Source: Cytophagaceae bacterium
GTDB taxonomy: Bacteria > Bacteroidota > Bacteroidia > Cytophagales > Spirosomataceae
DNA: 64,000 bases
Direction of reading: 5' to 3'
Assembly (NCBI GenBank): GCA_027486845.1
Contig: JAIXOL010000018.1
Location: 1-64,000 of the forward strand
Of this stretch, positions 34,241 through 43,093 are shown one piece after another. How positions within the stretch are numbered: the stretch's first letter is position 1; the number at the start of each line of letters is the position of its first letter. Below the pieces are notes generated by a model that saw only the letters and a list, made by a program, of their open reading frames with translations, was not told where the DNA came from and searched no databases. Position numbers and translations under genes: made by a program.

Positions 34241-35521
34241 GTGATAAAGAAAACATCATTAGTCTTAACTTTTTCATGCCTTATAATTTGGCTCGGATAT
34301 TTCACGCCACGCCAATCGTTTGGGCAACTAATTAGCTTATATTCAGCACTTTTTGTTATTTATTTTTTCTTGGCAAAAACATTCAAGAATGCTCGCGAAG
34401 TAATCTTCATGGGCGTTTTTTTTCGTTTGCTTTTGTTGTTTGCTATGCCTGCCTTATCGGATGATTTTTACCGTTTTGTTTGGGATGGCCGATTATTGGC
34501 CAATGGCATAAATCCTTACACAATTTTACCTGCTAATTTCATAAACTCAATTGATTATCAGAATAGTATTGAATATAATTTAATTTTTAGTAAACTCAAT
34601 TCTCCAAATTATTATACAGTTTATCCGCCGCTCAACCAGCTTATTTTTGCCGCGTCGGCTACTTTATCTAAAGGAAGCTTATTTGGAAATGTGATTGCCT
34701 TGAGAATATTTATTCTTTTGGCGGAAATAAGCCTATTATTCATGTTGATTAAGAATAAATACAGTGACAAATTCAACCTTTACTCCTTCAACCCCTTGAT
34801 AATCATAGAATTAAATGGCAATTTGCACTTTGAAGGTGTTGTGATGTGCTTTTTAGTTTTGGCTTTATCTATGGGAGTAAAAGATCGAAAATCATTAGTG
34901 TTCAGTAGTTTTTTATTTGCTTGTGCGGTATGCGTAAAGATGTTGCCCCTGATTTTTATTCCTTTGATTATCAAACAGCTTGGTTGGAAAAAAGGAATAT
35001 TTTATACTTCAATGGTTGGTGTTTTTACAGTACTATTTTTTCTGCCATTTCTTGACCAAATGCTTATCGAGAAGCTTTTTTCGAGTATAAATCTTTACTT
35101 TCAAAAATTTGAGTTCAATGCGAGTATTTATTATTTGATTCGTGCCGTTGGTTTTAAAATTTTTGGCTATAACATCATCGGAATGGCAGGTAAAATTATG
35201 GCATTTTTGACTTTTTCGGGAGTACTTTTTATTTCATGGAAAAGCAAAAATCTATTTGTAGGATCGTTGGCAATTCTGACGCTTTATTTTGCAATGGCAA
35301 CCACCGTTCATCCGTGGTATGTAACCAATCTTTTAGTGATTGCTGTTTTTACGAGTTTTCGTTATCCAATTGTGTGGTCATATACTATTTTTCTCAGCTA
35401 TGCCACTTATCAGACCAATCTTTATCAAGAAAATCTTTGGTTGGTTACGCTTGAATATTTATTGGTTCTCGGAATGATGATTTATGAATTAAGAAATAAC
35501 TTCGGTATAAATCAAAAATGA
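34241..35521 (+). CDS. GT-C fold glycosyltransferase (GT87/mannosyltransferase-like)
   Basis: 426 residues with about ten membrane segments. The N-terminal loop SDDFYRFVWDGRLLANGINP carries the DD and WDGR motif of polyprenol-phosphate-dependent GT-C enzymes, and TVYPPLNQLIF is the next conserved loop. The start is GTG at 34241, with an in-frame TAA directly before it. The donor and acceptor are unknown. It takes the place of murE, which often follows ftsI in dcw clusters. Confidence 0.82.
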   Translation: MIKKTSLVLTFSCLIIWLGYFTPRQSFGQLISLYSALFVIYFFLAKTFKNAREVIFMGVFFRLLLLFAMPALSDDFYRFVWDGRLLANGINPYTILPANFINSIDYQNSIEYNLIFSKLNSPNYYTVYPPLNQLIFAASATLSKGSLFGNVIALRIFILLAEISLLFMLIKNKYSDKFNLYSFNPLIIIELNGNLHFEGVVMCFLVLALSMGVKDRKSLVFSSFLFACAVCVKMLPLIFIPLIIKQLGWKKGIFYTSMVGVFTVLFFLPFLDQMLIEKLFSSINLYFQKFEFNASIYYLIRAVGFKIFGYNIIGMAGKIMAFLTFSGVLFISWKSKNLFVGSLAILTLYFAMATTVHPWYVTNLLVIAVFTSFRYPIVWSYTIFLSYATYQTNLYQENLWLVTLEYLLVLGMMIYELRNNFGINQK

Positions 35522-35542
35522 TATTTTTATTCAATCAATCAT

Positions 35543-36520
35543 TCATTCAAAATTAGCTTTTATCTTCTCAATAATTCTTTCGGCATGAACTCTCGAATTT
35601 TCAATAAATAAACTATGGGTGTTCATTCCGCCACAAATCACCCCTGCGAGATAAATATTTGGCAGATTTGTCTCCATGCTATTTTCGTCGTATTGTGGTT
35701 TCATAATTTCGTCGGCCGAAAGATGAATGCCAATTTTCTTCAAAAAATCAAGATTTGGCTGGTAGCCAGTCATCGAAATCACCCAGTCGTTTTCTACTTT
35801 TATTAAACCTTCTGGAGTTTTTACGATAATCAAATCTTCTGTAATTTCTTCTACTTCCGAATTGAAATAAGCCTTTATCGAACCTTCTTTAATTCTGTTT
35901 TCAATGTCTGGTTTTGCCCAATATTTCACTCTCTCACCTATGCTTTCACCTCTAATAACCATTGTTACATCGGCACCTTTTCGCCAAGTTTCTAAAGCCG
36001 CATCAACGGCCGAATTATTCGCACCAACCACCAAAACCTTCTGAAAAGCATAAAAATGCGGTTCTTTATAATAATGAGTAACTTTCGTCAAATCTTCACC
36101 TTTTACACCTAGTTTATGTGGAATATCATAAAAACCCGAAGCAATCACCACGTTTGTGGTTTCATATGTTCGTTTTTTTGTGAGGATTTCATAAGTGTCT
36201 TTTTCTGAGGATTTTACTTCCAATACCGCTTCGAAAAGTCGGATGTTTAACTTTTTATGAATCGCAACTCTGCGATAATATTCGAGGGCTTCACTACGAG
36301 TAGGTTTGGCATTATTCGATACAAAAGGCACATCGCCAATTTCCAACCGCTCCGATGTACTGAAAAAAGTCATATTTGCGGGATAATTATAAAGCGAATT
36401 AACCAAACAGCCTTTTTCTAAAATCAAATAGCTTAAACCTGCTTTTTGGGATTCAAGTCCACATGCAAGGCCAATTGGTCCGCCTCCAATTATAATTATG
36501 TCGTATTTTTCAGTATTCAT
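35543..36520 (-). CDS. ypdA: YpdA-family FAD-dependent thiol-disulfide reductase
   Basis: 325 residues. FAD-binding IIIIGGGPIGLACGLES (about 9-25) and an NADPH-binding VLVVGANNSAVDAALE (about 165-180) frame the body; SLYNYPANMTFFSTSERLEIGD is diagnostic for YpdA. In Firmicutes YpdA reduces bacillithiol disulfide; bacillithiol also occurs in some Bacteroidota, but no bshABC gene is in this window. Confidence 0.88.
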   Translation of the reverse strand: MNTEKYDIIIIGGGPIGLACGLESQKAGLSYLILEKGCLVNSLYNYPANMTFFSTSERLEIGDVPFVSNNAKPTRSEALEYYRRVAIHKKLNIRLFEAVLEVKSSEKDTYEILTKKRTYETTNVVIASGFYDIPHKLGVKGEDLTKVTHYYKEPHFYAFQKVLVVGANNSAVDAALETWRKGADVTMVIRGESIGERVKYWAKPDIENRIKEGSIKAYFNSEVEEITEDLIIVKTPEGLIKVENDWVISMTGYQPNLDFLKKIGIHLSADEIMKPQYDENSMETNLPNIYLAGVICGGMNTHSLFIENSRVHAERIIEKIKANFE

Positions 36521-36689
36521 TAGTCAAAATTAGTATCTATTGTCTCTTATCTCACATCTTTTCTACATTAATAAACAACAAAGTTTTCACTAAAATTCGT
36601 TCTTTTTGCTAAAACTATGCTAATTTTGAAGGTAGTTTCGTTATGAAAGATATTAAGAAGCAATATTTTTGAATCAATTACTTATTTCT

Positions 36690-37733
36690 ATGAGGTTATT
36701 TTTTGTCTTGTTATTCAGTTTGGGAGTTAGGCTTGCTGTTGCACAAGATGTAAATTTCGTAAAAGTTTATCATCCTTTTATTAATAAGGCGGAGTTATTG
36801 GTAGTTGATGCCAATTACAAAGATGCTCTCGAAAATTATCAAAAAGCCTTTTCTGTAGTGCCTCGTGGTTTTATGAAAGATTATTTCAATGCTGCAGTTT
36901 GTGCTACATATTTGGGCGATGCCACCAATACCTATAAATATTTGCTCGAAGTAGCAGGAAAGGGCATTAGTCTTGATTTTATTAAAGATGAAACAGCTTT
37001 TATGGGTATTCAGCAAGACCCAAATTGGCGTAATTTTGAGAAAGAATATCTGGTAAAAAAGCGTGAATTTGACCTAAAAATAAATAAAGGTCTGAAAGAT
37101 AAATTAGCAAAAGTTGTTGAGCGTGATCAATGGTTTAGGGTGCGAGGGGCAGAGGCTTTTGCCGATACTATTGTGAAAGTTGACCGCCGAAATGCAACCG
37201 AACTTGATTATGTTTTTGATAGGTATGGCTTTCCGGGAGAAGACCAAATAGGCTGTGGGGATGGTGGAATGCCTATTATTCAATATCCGTTCTACACAGT
37301 TATTCGTCGTCAAACCCCAGAAAATCAGACAATTAATTTTTCAAACTATTTAATTACAGCCATTCGGAATGGTCGTATCACACCGCATTCGGCCACACAT
37401 ATTATGGCTACTATCAATGGCAACGATTTGTTTTTTGCTCGACACGTGTTTAAGATTATGACCGATGAATCGCTCGCAATGCAGGGAAAACCCTTTGCTA
37501 CAAAGCTGAATAAGTGGGTTTTTAGACAAATAGATGCTGCTGATGAACAAAGAATCAACGAAATGCGTTTGCAGAATGGGATGGAGACACTGGCCGAGTA
37601 TCGTAAAAAAATCATTTTTGCGTTAAATGATAATCGTTTTTTGTTTCCGTATCGTTCGTATGTTGCTATGTGGTCGGTCAATGACCCAAACATTGCTTCC
37701 GATTATTTAGAGGGAACAGTAGTTTTAGAGTGA
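36690..37733 (+). CDS. Exported hypothetical protein, DUF6624-like
   Basis: 347 residues from the ATG at 36690, which starts a signal peptide (MRLFFVLLFSLGVRLAVAQ). A TPR-like segment (about 20-100) is followed by a region with ERDQWFR...VDRRNATELDYVFDRYGFPG, which loosely recalls DUF6624 proteins (the DQ-R start and GFP motif). Function unknown. It is a single gene followed by a GCTTTATGC-family repeat. Confidence 0.65.
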   Translation: MRLFFVLLFSLGVRLAVAQDVNFVKVYHPFINKAELLVVDANYKDALENYQKAFSVVPRGFMKDYFNAAVCATYLGDATNTYKYLLEVAGKGISLDFIKDETAFMGIQQDPNWRNFEKEYLVKKREFDLKINKGLKDKLAKVVERDQWFRVRGAEAFADTIVKVDRRNATELDYVFDRYGFPGEDQIGCGDGGMPIIQYPFYTVIRRQTPENQTINFSNYLITAIRNGRITPHSATHIMATINGNDLFFARHVFKIMTDESLAMQGKPFATKLNKWVFRQIDAADEQRINEMRLQNGMETLAEYRKKIIFALNDNRFLFPYRSYVAMWSVNDPNIASDYLEGTVVLE

Positions 37734-37740
37734 GTTTTTT

Positions 37741-37845
37741 GCAATAGGCTTTAAGCAATACGCTGTATGCTTTTTACCAATTTAAAATTTCAAGTCAAAT
37801 ATTTTTTTATAGCTTAAAGCCTACCGCATAAAGCATAAGGCAAAA
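37741..37845. repeat. GCTTTATGC-family inverted repeat upstream of rseP
   Basis: Left arm GCAATAGGCTTTAAGCAATA with CGCTGTATGC; right arm AGCTTAAAGCCTACCGCATA with AAGCATAAGGC; about 40 bp of AT-rich DNA lies between. The arms are imperfect inverted copies. Confidence 0.75.
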
Positions 37846-37868
37846 CATCAAAACAAATCAGTTTACTA

Positions 37869-39203
37869 ATGGCAATTTTAACAATGATTGGTCAGCTTTT
37901 GCTGGCATTGACTATTTTGGTCGGATTACACGAATTTGGACACTTTATTTTTGCTCGTATTTTCGGTATTAGGGTTAATAAATTTTATATTTTCTTCGAC
38001 TTCCTTTTTCCATTGCCCAATGTATTAAATTTTGCCTTATGGAAAAAGAAAAGCGGTGATACTGAATATGGTTTAGGTTGGTTTCCGCTTGGTGGGTATG
38101 TGGATATTGCGGGAATGATTGACGAAACCAAAGATGCTTCTCAGCTTTCTTCAACGCCCGAACCACACGAATTTCGCTCAAAACCAGCTTGGCAACGCCT
38201 TTTTGTGATGCTTGGCGGAATTATTGTAAACGTAATTCTCGGAATTTTGATTTTCTGGGGCGTGAAATTCTATTGGGGTGAAGAATATTACTCAAAAGCA
38301 GAAGTAAACAAATTGGGTTATTATGCACATCCATTGGCACAAGAAATTGGTATAAAAACAGGTGATAAAGTTATCAAAGTAAATGGTGAAGATTATGAGT
38401 CTGCGGGCGAAGTTCGTGCCGCTTTGATGCAAGAAAATACCAATTTTACAATTGAGCGTAATGGCGAACAAAAAGAAATACCGGTACCAAACGATTTGAT
38501 TGATAAAGTAGCGAGCAAAGTTCCTTTTATGGAGCCAATTTATCCATTTAAAGTTGGTGAAATTGCTAAAGGAATGCCAGCCGAAACAGCAGGTTTGAAA
38601 GCAGGTGATAAAATCGTTAAAATTGATAGTATGCCAATTGTTTGTTTTCAAGACTTTCAAGCAGCGATAAAAAAACAAGCAGGTAAGAAAGTTGATTTAT
38701 TGGTTGAAAGAGGCGGTCAAACTGTCAAAGTGAGTCCAACCGTAACAGAAGAAGGAACAATCGGTTTTACTTCCGACATGACTCTTACTTCGAGTAAACG
38801 CTCACTTTCTTTTGGCGAATCATTCATTACAGGAGCGAAAGATGCACTTTCGGTGATTCCGAATCAAATTCAAGGATTTGGAAGAATTTTCAAAGGACAT
38901 ATTTCGGCAGGAAATGCTGTAAGTGGCCCAGTTGGCTTGGCTCAAATGTACGGTAAATCATGGGATTGGGAAAGGTTCTGGGGCTTAACAGGTTTATTAT
39001 CAATGGGTTTGGCTTTTATGAACGCACTTCCGATTCCAGCCCTCGATGGTGGTCACGTTTTGGTTTTATTATACGAAATGATTACACGCCGCAAGCCATC
39101 AGAAAAATTCATGGAACGTACACAACAAGTAGGTACATTCATTTTATTGACTTTGATGGTGCTTGTGTTGTTTAATGATACTTTTAAGGCTTTGTTTAAA
39201 TAG
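37869..39203 (+). CDS. rseP: Site-2 zinc protease RseP
   Basis: 444 residues. The metalloprotease motif HEFGH (21-25) lies in the first membrane helix; two PDZ domains follow (about 130-210 and 215-300; GKAGDK-like GLKAGDKIVKIDSM). The last helices carry LDGG in MNALPIPALDGGHV (about 383-397). It cleaves membrane anti-sigma and signal-peptide remnants. The gene is preceded by a GCTTTATGC repeat and followed by a DUF6702 gene. Confidence 0.94.
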   Translation: MAILTMIGQLLLALTILVGLHEFGHFIFARIFGIRVNKFYIFFDFLFPLPNVLNFALWKKKSGDTEYGLGWFPLGGYVDIAGMIDETKDASQLSSTPEPHEFRSKPAWQRLFVMLGGIIVNVILGILIFWGVKFYWGEEYYSKAEVNKLGYYAHPLAQEIGIKTGDKVIKVNGEDYESAGEVRAALMQENTNFTIERNGEQKEIPVPNDLIDKVASKVPFMEPIYPFKVGEIAKGMPAETAGLKAGDKIVKIDSMPIVCFQDFQAAIKKQAGKKVDLLVERGGQTVKVSPTVTEEGTIGFTSDMTLTSSKRSLSFGESFITGAKDALSVIPNQIQGFGRIFKGHISAGNAVSGPVGLAQMYGKSWDWERFWGLTGLLSMGLAFMNALPIPALDGGHVLVLLYEMITRRKPSEKFMERTQQVGTFILLTLMVLVLFNDTFKALFK

Positions 39204-39237
39204 TCTAACCCCCAAAGTGGGATTTTTATACCACAAA

Positions 39238-39768
39238 ATGATAAAAGTACTTGTAATATTTTTTTCTTTAATGAATATGTTTCCTAATAGGGAAGTCGTA
39301 AAAATTTCCCCTCTTGGGGTAAGGGGGTTGCACGCCTTCCATACTTCCTTGACTGAAATTCAGTACAACGCTAAAGAAAAATCGTTAGAGATAAGTATCC
39401 GAATGTTTACTGATGATTTGGAAACCGCTTTGACGAAAGCCAATAACGGTCAGAAAATCATGATAGGAGGGAAGAATGATAATAGCAATGCTGTTTTGAA
39501 TAAATATATTCAGCAACATTTTACGATTCTTACGCCACAAAAACAAAAAAAAGCCTTGACAGTTTTGGGCAAAGAATTAGAAGGCGATGCCACTTGGGTA
39601 TATGTCGAAATTCCTAATAGTCAAGATTTTAAAGGACATATTCTTTATAATAGCTTGATGCAAGAAATGTTTGACGACCAAACCAATTTGGTAAATTTTA
39701 TATATTTGGGTAATAAAAAAACATACCTTTTCAATGCCAAAACTCGTGCAATTGAAATAGATTTATAA
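39238..39768 (+). CDS. DUF6702-family exported protein with repeat-derived insert
   Basis: 176 residues from the ATG at 39238; upstream the frame is open but overlaps rseP. The hydrophobic start (MIKVLVIFFSLMNMF) is followed by PNREVVKISPLGVRG, then LHAFHTSLTEIQYN, the DUF6702 signature (family members read HAFHxSLTEI soon after the leader). SPLGVRG is encoded by TCCCCTCTTGGGGTAAGGG, a sequence type that looks like intergenic repeat DNA. The rest (FTDDLETALT, ILYNSLMQEMFDDQTNLVN) fits the family. Function unknown. Confidence 0.78.
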   Translation: MIKVLVIFFSLMNMFPNREVVKISPLGVRGLHAFHTSLTEIQYNAKEKSLEISIRMFTDDLETALTKANNGQKIMIGGKNDNSNAVLNKYIQQHFTILTPQKQKKALTVLGKELEGDATWVYVEIPNSQDFKGHILYNSLMQEMFDDQTNLVNFIYLGNKKTYLFNAKTRAIEIDL

Positions 39769-39819
39769 GTTTTTTAACCACATTTACTGAAAAATACCTA
39801 CATTTTGAAAATTTTCTTT

Positions 39820-39843
39820 AAACAGTATGCCTGCATACTGTTT
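39820..39843. promoter_or_regulatory. Palindromic operator or hairpin in front of the marR-type gene
   Basis: Arms AAACAGTATGC and GCATACTGTTT (11 bp, perfect) surround CT; a T run follows, then TACTTTTG (39850-39857), a Bacteroidota -7 element. The palindrome overlaps the region where the -33 box should be. It fits a binding site for the MarR-type protein encoded next, or alternatively a terminator for the DUF6702 gene. Confidence 0.6.
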
Positions 39844-39884
39844 TTTTTATACTTTTGCGTAGAGTCGAAAAGTAAAATACACCA

Positions 39885-40355
39885 ATGAAAAAGGAAAAAA
39901 CGATAGATTTTTATATAAAATGGGCATGGCATTCTATTTCAAGAATGTATAATGCTTATGCCAATCCGAATGATATGACGATGGCTATTGGCTACGTTTT
40001 GCTTAATATTGACTCAGAAAAAGGTACTCCTGCAACCAAAATCGGCCCTTCGATTGGAATGGAGCCTCGAAGCCTAACCAGAATGCTGAAAACGCTTGAA
40101 GAAAAAGGCTGGATTTATCGTGAGATTGACCCCGACGATAAGCGTTTTGTACGAGTTTTCTTGACCGAAGAGGGTAGAAAGAAAAGAAGTTTTTCTCGTG
40201 AAGGTGTAATCATTTTTAATAAGATGATTCAGGAGCAAATTCCAGCCGAGAAATTGGCGGTTTTTTTTGAAGTAATCAAAGAAATAAACCGCTTAGTTGA
40301 TGAGCAAAACAGTAAAGCCAAAGAAACGCTCGTTTTAGAAAACGAAATAATTTAA
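39885..40355 (+). CDS. MarR-family transcriptional regulator
   Basis: 156 residues, normal for MarR. The winged helix has IGPSIGMEPRSLTRMLKTLE (recognition helix), EEKGWIYREIDPDDKRFVRVFLTEEG (wing), flanked by dimerisation helices. The ATG is close to a perfect palindrome (39820-39843) in its own promoter, so autoregulation is likely. Ligand and targets unknown; some Bacteroidota relatives control fatty-acid degradation genes, none of which is adjacent here. Confidence 0.92.
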   Translation: MKKEKTIDFYIKWAWHSISRMYNAYANPNDMTMAIGYVLLNIDSEKGTPATKIGPSIGMEPRSLTRMLKTLEEKGWIYREIDPDDKRFVRVFLTEEGRKKRSFSREGVIIFNKMIQEQIPAEKLAVFFEVIKEINRLVDEQNSKAKETLVLENEII

Positions 40356-40416
40356 TCAAATTGCTGAGACTAAAAATCTATTTCTTGTAGTTTTGTAGCG
40401 AAAACATCAACCCAAT

Positions 40417-40878
40417 ATGCACAAAAAACTACTTTTGATTGTAGCTTTCGTATCAATCGCTCAACTTTCGCAGGCACAAGCATTTACATATTATCCTTTC
40501 AATTCGATATTTTCGATTGCCACAAATCCAAATAAAGCTGTTTGGGCTGATTTTAGATTCCAGATGAATTCTTACTTTTCATCATTAAGCACAGAGGTTT
40601 CTCCAATGATTAATTTGAATAAATCAGAACGAGCTAAATTTTATGTGGGAGCGGGCATAAAGGCCAATTTCTTGAATGCTTTAAATCCAGATGCTTCCAA
40701 ACAATCACCTTTAGAAGGATTCTGTTTGAATGCTGGTGTCAGAACTTCTCCAATTGATAAATTGCCAAGATTTCAAATTGTTTTTGAACTTTCTCCTTAT
40801 GCTAATAAAAACTTTGATTTAGGGGTTTTTAGAGCCAATCTAGGCTTGGGATATGTTTTAGGTAAGAAAAAACAATAA
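40417..40878 (+). CDS. Small outer-membrane beta-barrel-like protein
   Basis: 153 residues. A signal peptide (about 1-21, ending LSQAQ) is followed by alternating strands (FRFQMNSYFSSLSTEVSPM, KFYVGAGIKANFLNAL, FRANLGLGYVLGKKKQ) ending in a short C-terminal strand, as in small outer-membrane proteins. No named family. A TAGTTTTG -7 element lies at 40388-40395. Confidence 0.65.
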   Translation: MHKKLLLIVAFVSIAQLSQAQAFTYYPFNSIFSIATNPNKAVWADFRFQMNSYFSSLSTEVSPMINLNKSERAKFYVGAGIKANFLNALNPDASKQSPLEGFCLNAGVRTSPIDKLPRFQIVFELSPYANKNFDLGVFRANLGLGYVLGKKKQ

Positions 40879-41099
40879 ACTTTTTTGCTGACATTTTAGA
40901 TTATTGAAGTTGCTCTTATCCGAAATGCTAAAAGTAGCGAGTTTGATACTTATAGAATTATAAGGAAGCCTTACACCATTCAAATAGCTGATTTTAGCAG
41001 GAGATAAATGTCAGCTAGCTGAAAAAGGAATAAAACTTCTGCACGAAGATGCTGATTTTAGGGGATGCTATTATAGATTATGGTTTTGAATAATACTCG
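40879..41099. other. Spacer with broken coding-like sequence
   Basis: Short frames such as EVALIRNAKSSEFDTYRIIR and LAEKGIKLLHEDADFRG look protein-like but are out of frame with each other and interrupted by stops. They may be remnants of a decayed gene; I cannot name it. Confidence 0.35.
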
Positions 41100-41135
41100 A
41101 AAAAGGGTTTTGAAAATATTTTCAAAACCCTTTTT
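41100..41135. terminator. Strong two-way terminator
   Basis: A perfect 36-bp palindrome with arms of 18 bp (AAAAAGGGTTTTGAAAAT and its complement), lying between the small outer-membrane protein gene and the 3' end of the convergent ctpA gene. Confidence 0.85.
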
Positions 41136-41191
41136 GTGTATGAACCAAATTCTAAGCACGGGTTTAGGTTTATGCAATAAACCCGTGCAAA

Positions 41192-42859
41192 TTATAACTT
41201 CTTCTCTTTTTCCAGCTTTTCGGCTTTATTGAATTGTTTGATGGCCGTCGTAACGATAGGGTCTTGACTAAAAACAATTTGATAAAACTCATTATTCAAA
41301 CCATTTTTCATGTTTCGTTGCCAAATATGGCGGGCAATGTTTGCCTTGATTTGTAGTTTGATAAACTCCTTTGAGCGAGTAAACTCATTAGTATTAAACT
41401 TGATTTTAGAGCTACCTGCGAGTATTTTAATTTCTTCGAGCATTGCATCGCTTATCACAAAATTGTTCAAAAAGGCACTAAAAGGCTGTTTTTCAATCGT
41501 TTTACGATTCGTATTTGCGTAAGTGAGAGCATATTCACGCAGAATATTTTTGCCGTAAAGTTCGAGTAAATATTTAGTAATATGGCTTGTATCTCTCGGT
41601 ACAAAAATATCTGGCGTTACGCCACCACCACCGTAAACGAGTCGACCACCTTTAGTTTTGAACCGCATTTTGGGGTTATTTTTGATGCTATCAGCAATGA
41701 AAAACTCTCCCGATTTTCCACGTTCGTCCAGTTCATTTTCGTAATTTTCTAAATGCCCTTTTTGATAAGGTTTCTGAATGCTACGTCCACTCGGAATATA
41801 ATAGCGAGAAATTGTCAGGCGAAGTTCTGAGCCATCAGAAAGCTGAATTGGCTGCTGAACTAAGCCTTTACCAAATGTACGACGGCCAACAATCAAGGCA
41901 CGGTCATAATCTTGTAAAGACCCTGAAACGATTTCCGAAGCTGATGCACTTCCTTCATCAACCATCACCACGATTGCACCTTTTTCAAACATCCCGTCGT
42001 TTCCTGCATAGGTTTTGCGGTTATTGCGAGCATCTTTGCCATCGGTATAAACAATTACGTCTTTTCCGCCAACGAGTTCATCAACAATATCAGTCGCCCT
42101 GTCCATGTAGCCGCCCGGATTTCCACGAAGGTCGAGCAATAGTTGTTTCATACCTTGTTTTTTGAGGTCAGAAAGGTGCTGTTTAAATTCATCGTAGGTG
42201 GTTTCTGTAAAACGATTAATTTTGATATAAGCCGTTTTTTTATCTTCCATCAGATAGGCGGCATCAATCGAATATTGAGCGATTTTATCGCGGACGACAG
42301 AAAACTTAAGTAAATCCTTAAACCCTCGGCGTTTAATTTCGAGTTTTACTTCCGTTCCGCGTTTTCCACGCAGATTCGCAAAAATATTATTGCTGTTGGC
42401 ATCTTTTCCTGTCAATTTATTATTATTTGCCTTAATAATGGCATCACCGCTTTGTACGCCAACCGTTTCGGAAGGTCCTCCAGCTAAAGGTGTAACTACA
42501 TAAAGTGTATCATTAAAGACATTAAATTCAATACCGATACCATCAAAACCACTTTCAAGTTGCGAACGAGCAATATCTGCCTCTTGTGGCGGAAAATAAT
42601 AAGTATGCGGGTCGAGTTTTTCGAGCATTTTTGTGATCGAATAGTCGGCCAACGAATCGGTATTTACACTATCAACGTAGCTACGATTAATGTAGGTCAG
42701 AATCTCCTTAAATTTATTTGAACTTCGAGACACATCTCCTCCAACTCTTCGTCCACCAAAAAAAGTTGCTCCAATCAGTATTCCAACCACGAGTGTTGTT
42801 GCAATCACAATAGGCGTGCGAATTGTCGTTTGACTATTTTGAATTTTATTTTCTTCCAC
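41192..42859 (-). CDS. C-terminal-processing peptidase, S41 family
   Basis: 555 residues. A membrane anchor near the N-terminus (about 17-37, PIVIATTLVVGILIGATFFGG) is followed by a PDZ domain (about 95-190, GIGIEFNVFNDTLYVVTPLAGG) and the S41 core: LLLDLRGNPGGYMDRATDI, VDEGSASASEIVSG with the catalytic Ser (about 306) and RRTFGKGLVQ with the catalytic Lys (about 334). It trims exported proteins at their C-termini. It is convergent with the small outer-membrane gene and divergent from the oxidoreductase gene. Confidence 0.93.
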   Translation of the reverse strand: MEENKIQNSQTTIRTPIVIATTLVVGILIGATFFGGRRVGGDVSRSSNKFKEILTYINRSYVDSVNTDSLADYSITKMLEKLDPHTYYFPPQEADIARSQLESGFDGIGIEFNVFNDTLYVVTPLAGGPSETVGVQSGDAIIKANNNKLTGKDANSNNIFANLRGKRGTEVKLEIKRRGFKDLLKFSVVRDKIAQYSIDAAYLMEDKKTAYIKINRFTETTYDEFKQHLSDLKKQGMKQLLLDLRGNPGGYMDRATDIVDELVGGKDVIVYTDGKDARNNRKTYAGNDGMFEKGAIVVMVDEGSASASEIVSGSLQDYDRALIVGRRTFGKGLVQQPIQLSDGSELRLTISRYYIPSGRSIQKPYQKGHLENYENELDERGKSGEFFIADSIKNNPKMRFKTKGGRLVYGGGGVTPDIFVPRDTSHITKYLLELYGKNILREYALTYANTNRKTIEKQPFSAFLNNFVISDAMLEEIKILAGSSKIKFNTNEFTRSKEFIKLQIKANIARHIWQRNMKNGLNNEFYQIVFSQDPIVTTAIKQFNKAEKLEKEKKL

Positions 42860-43093
42860 TTTTTAATTTAGTTTAAAAATTATTTTCTTGGTTAAATATC
42901 GTTTCATGTTGTTTTTGAAGTCAATATCATTTGAAAAATTAATACCGCTACAATTTGCAACATTTTCAATAAATTGTAACAAATTTACGCAAACACTTAA
43001 AAATTAGTTCGTACTTTTAGAAACAGATTCCTGTAATAATAAATTACATTAAACTGCATAAATTTCTATTCTCAACCCCAATTTACTAAAGAA

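Noticed and set aside
38292-38678. Minus-strand open frame of 128 codons inside rseP
   Set aside because: Opposite the PDZ region; aromatic-rich, no domain.
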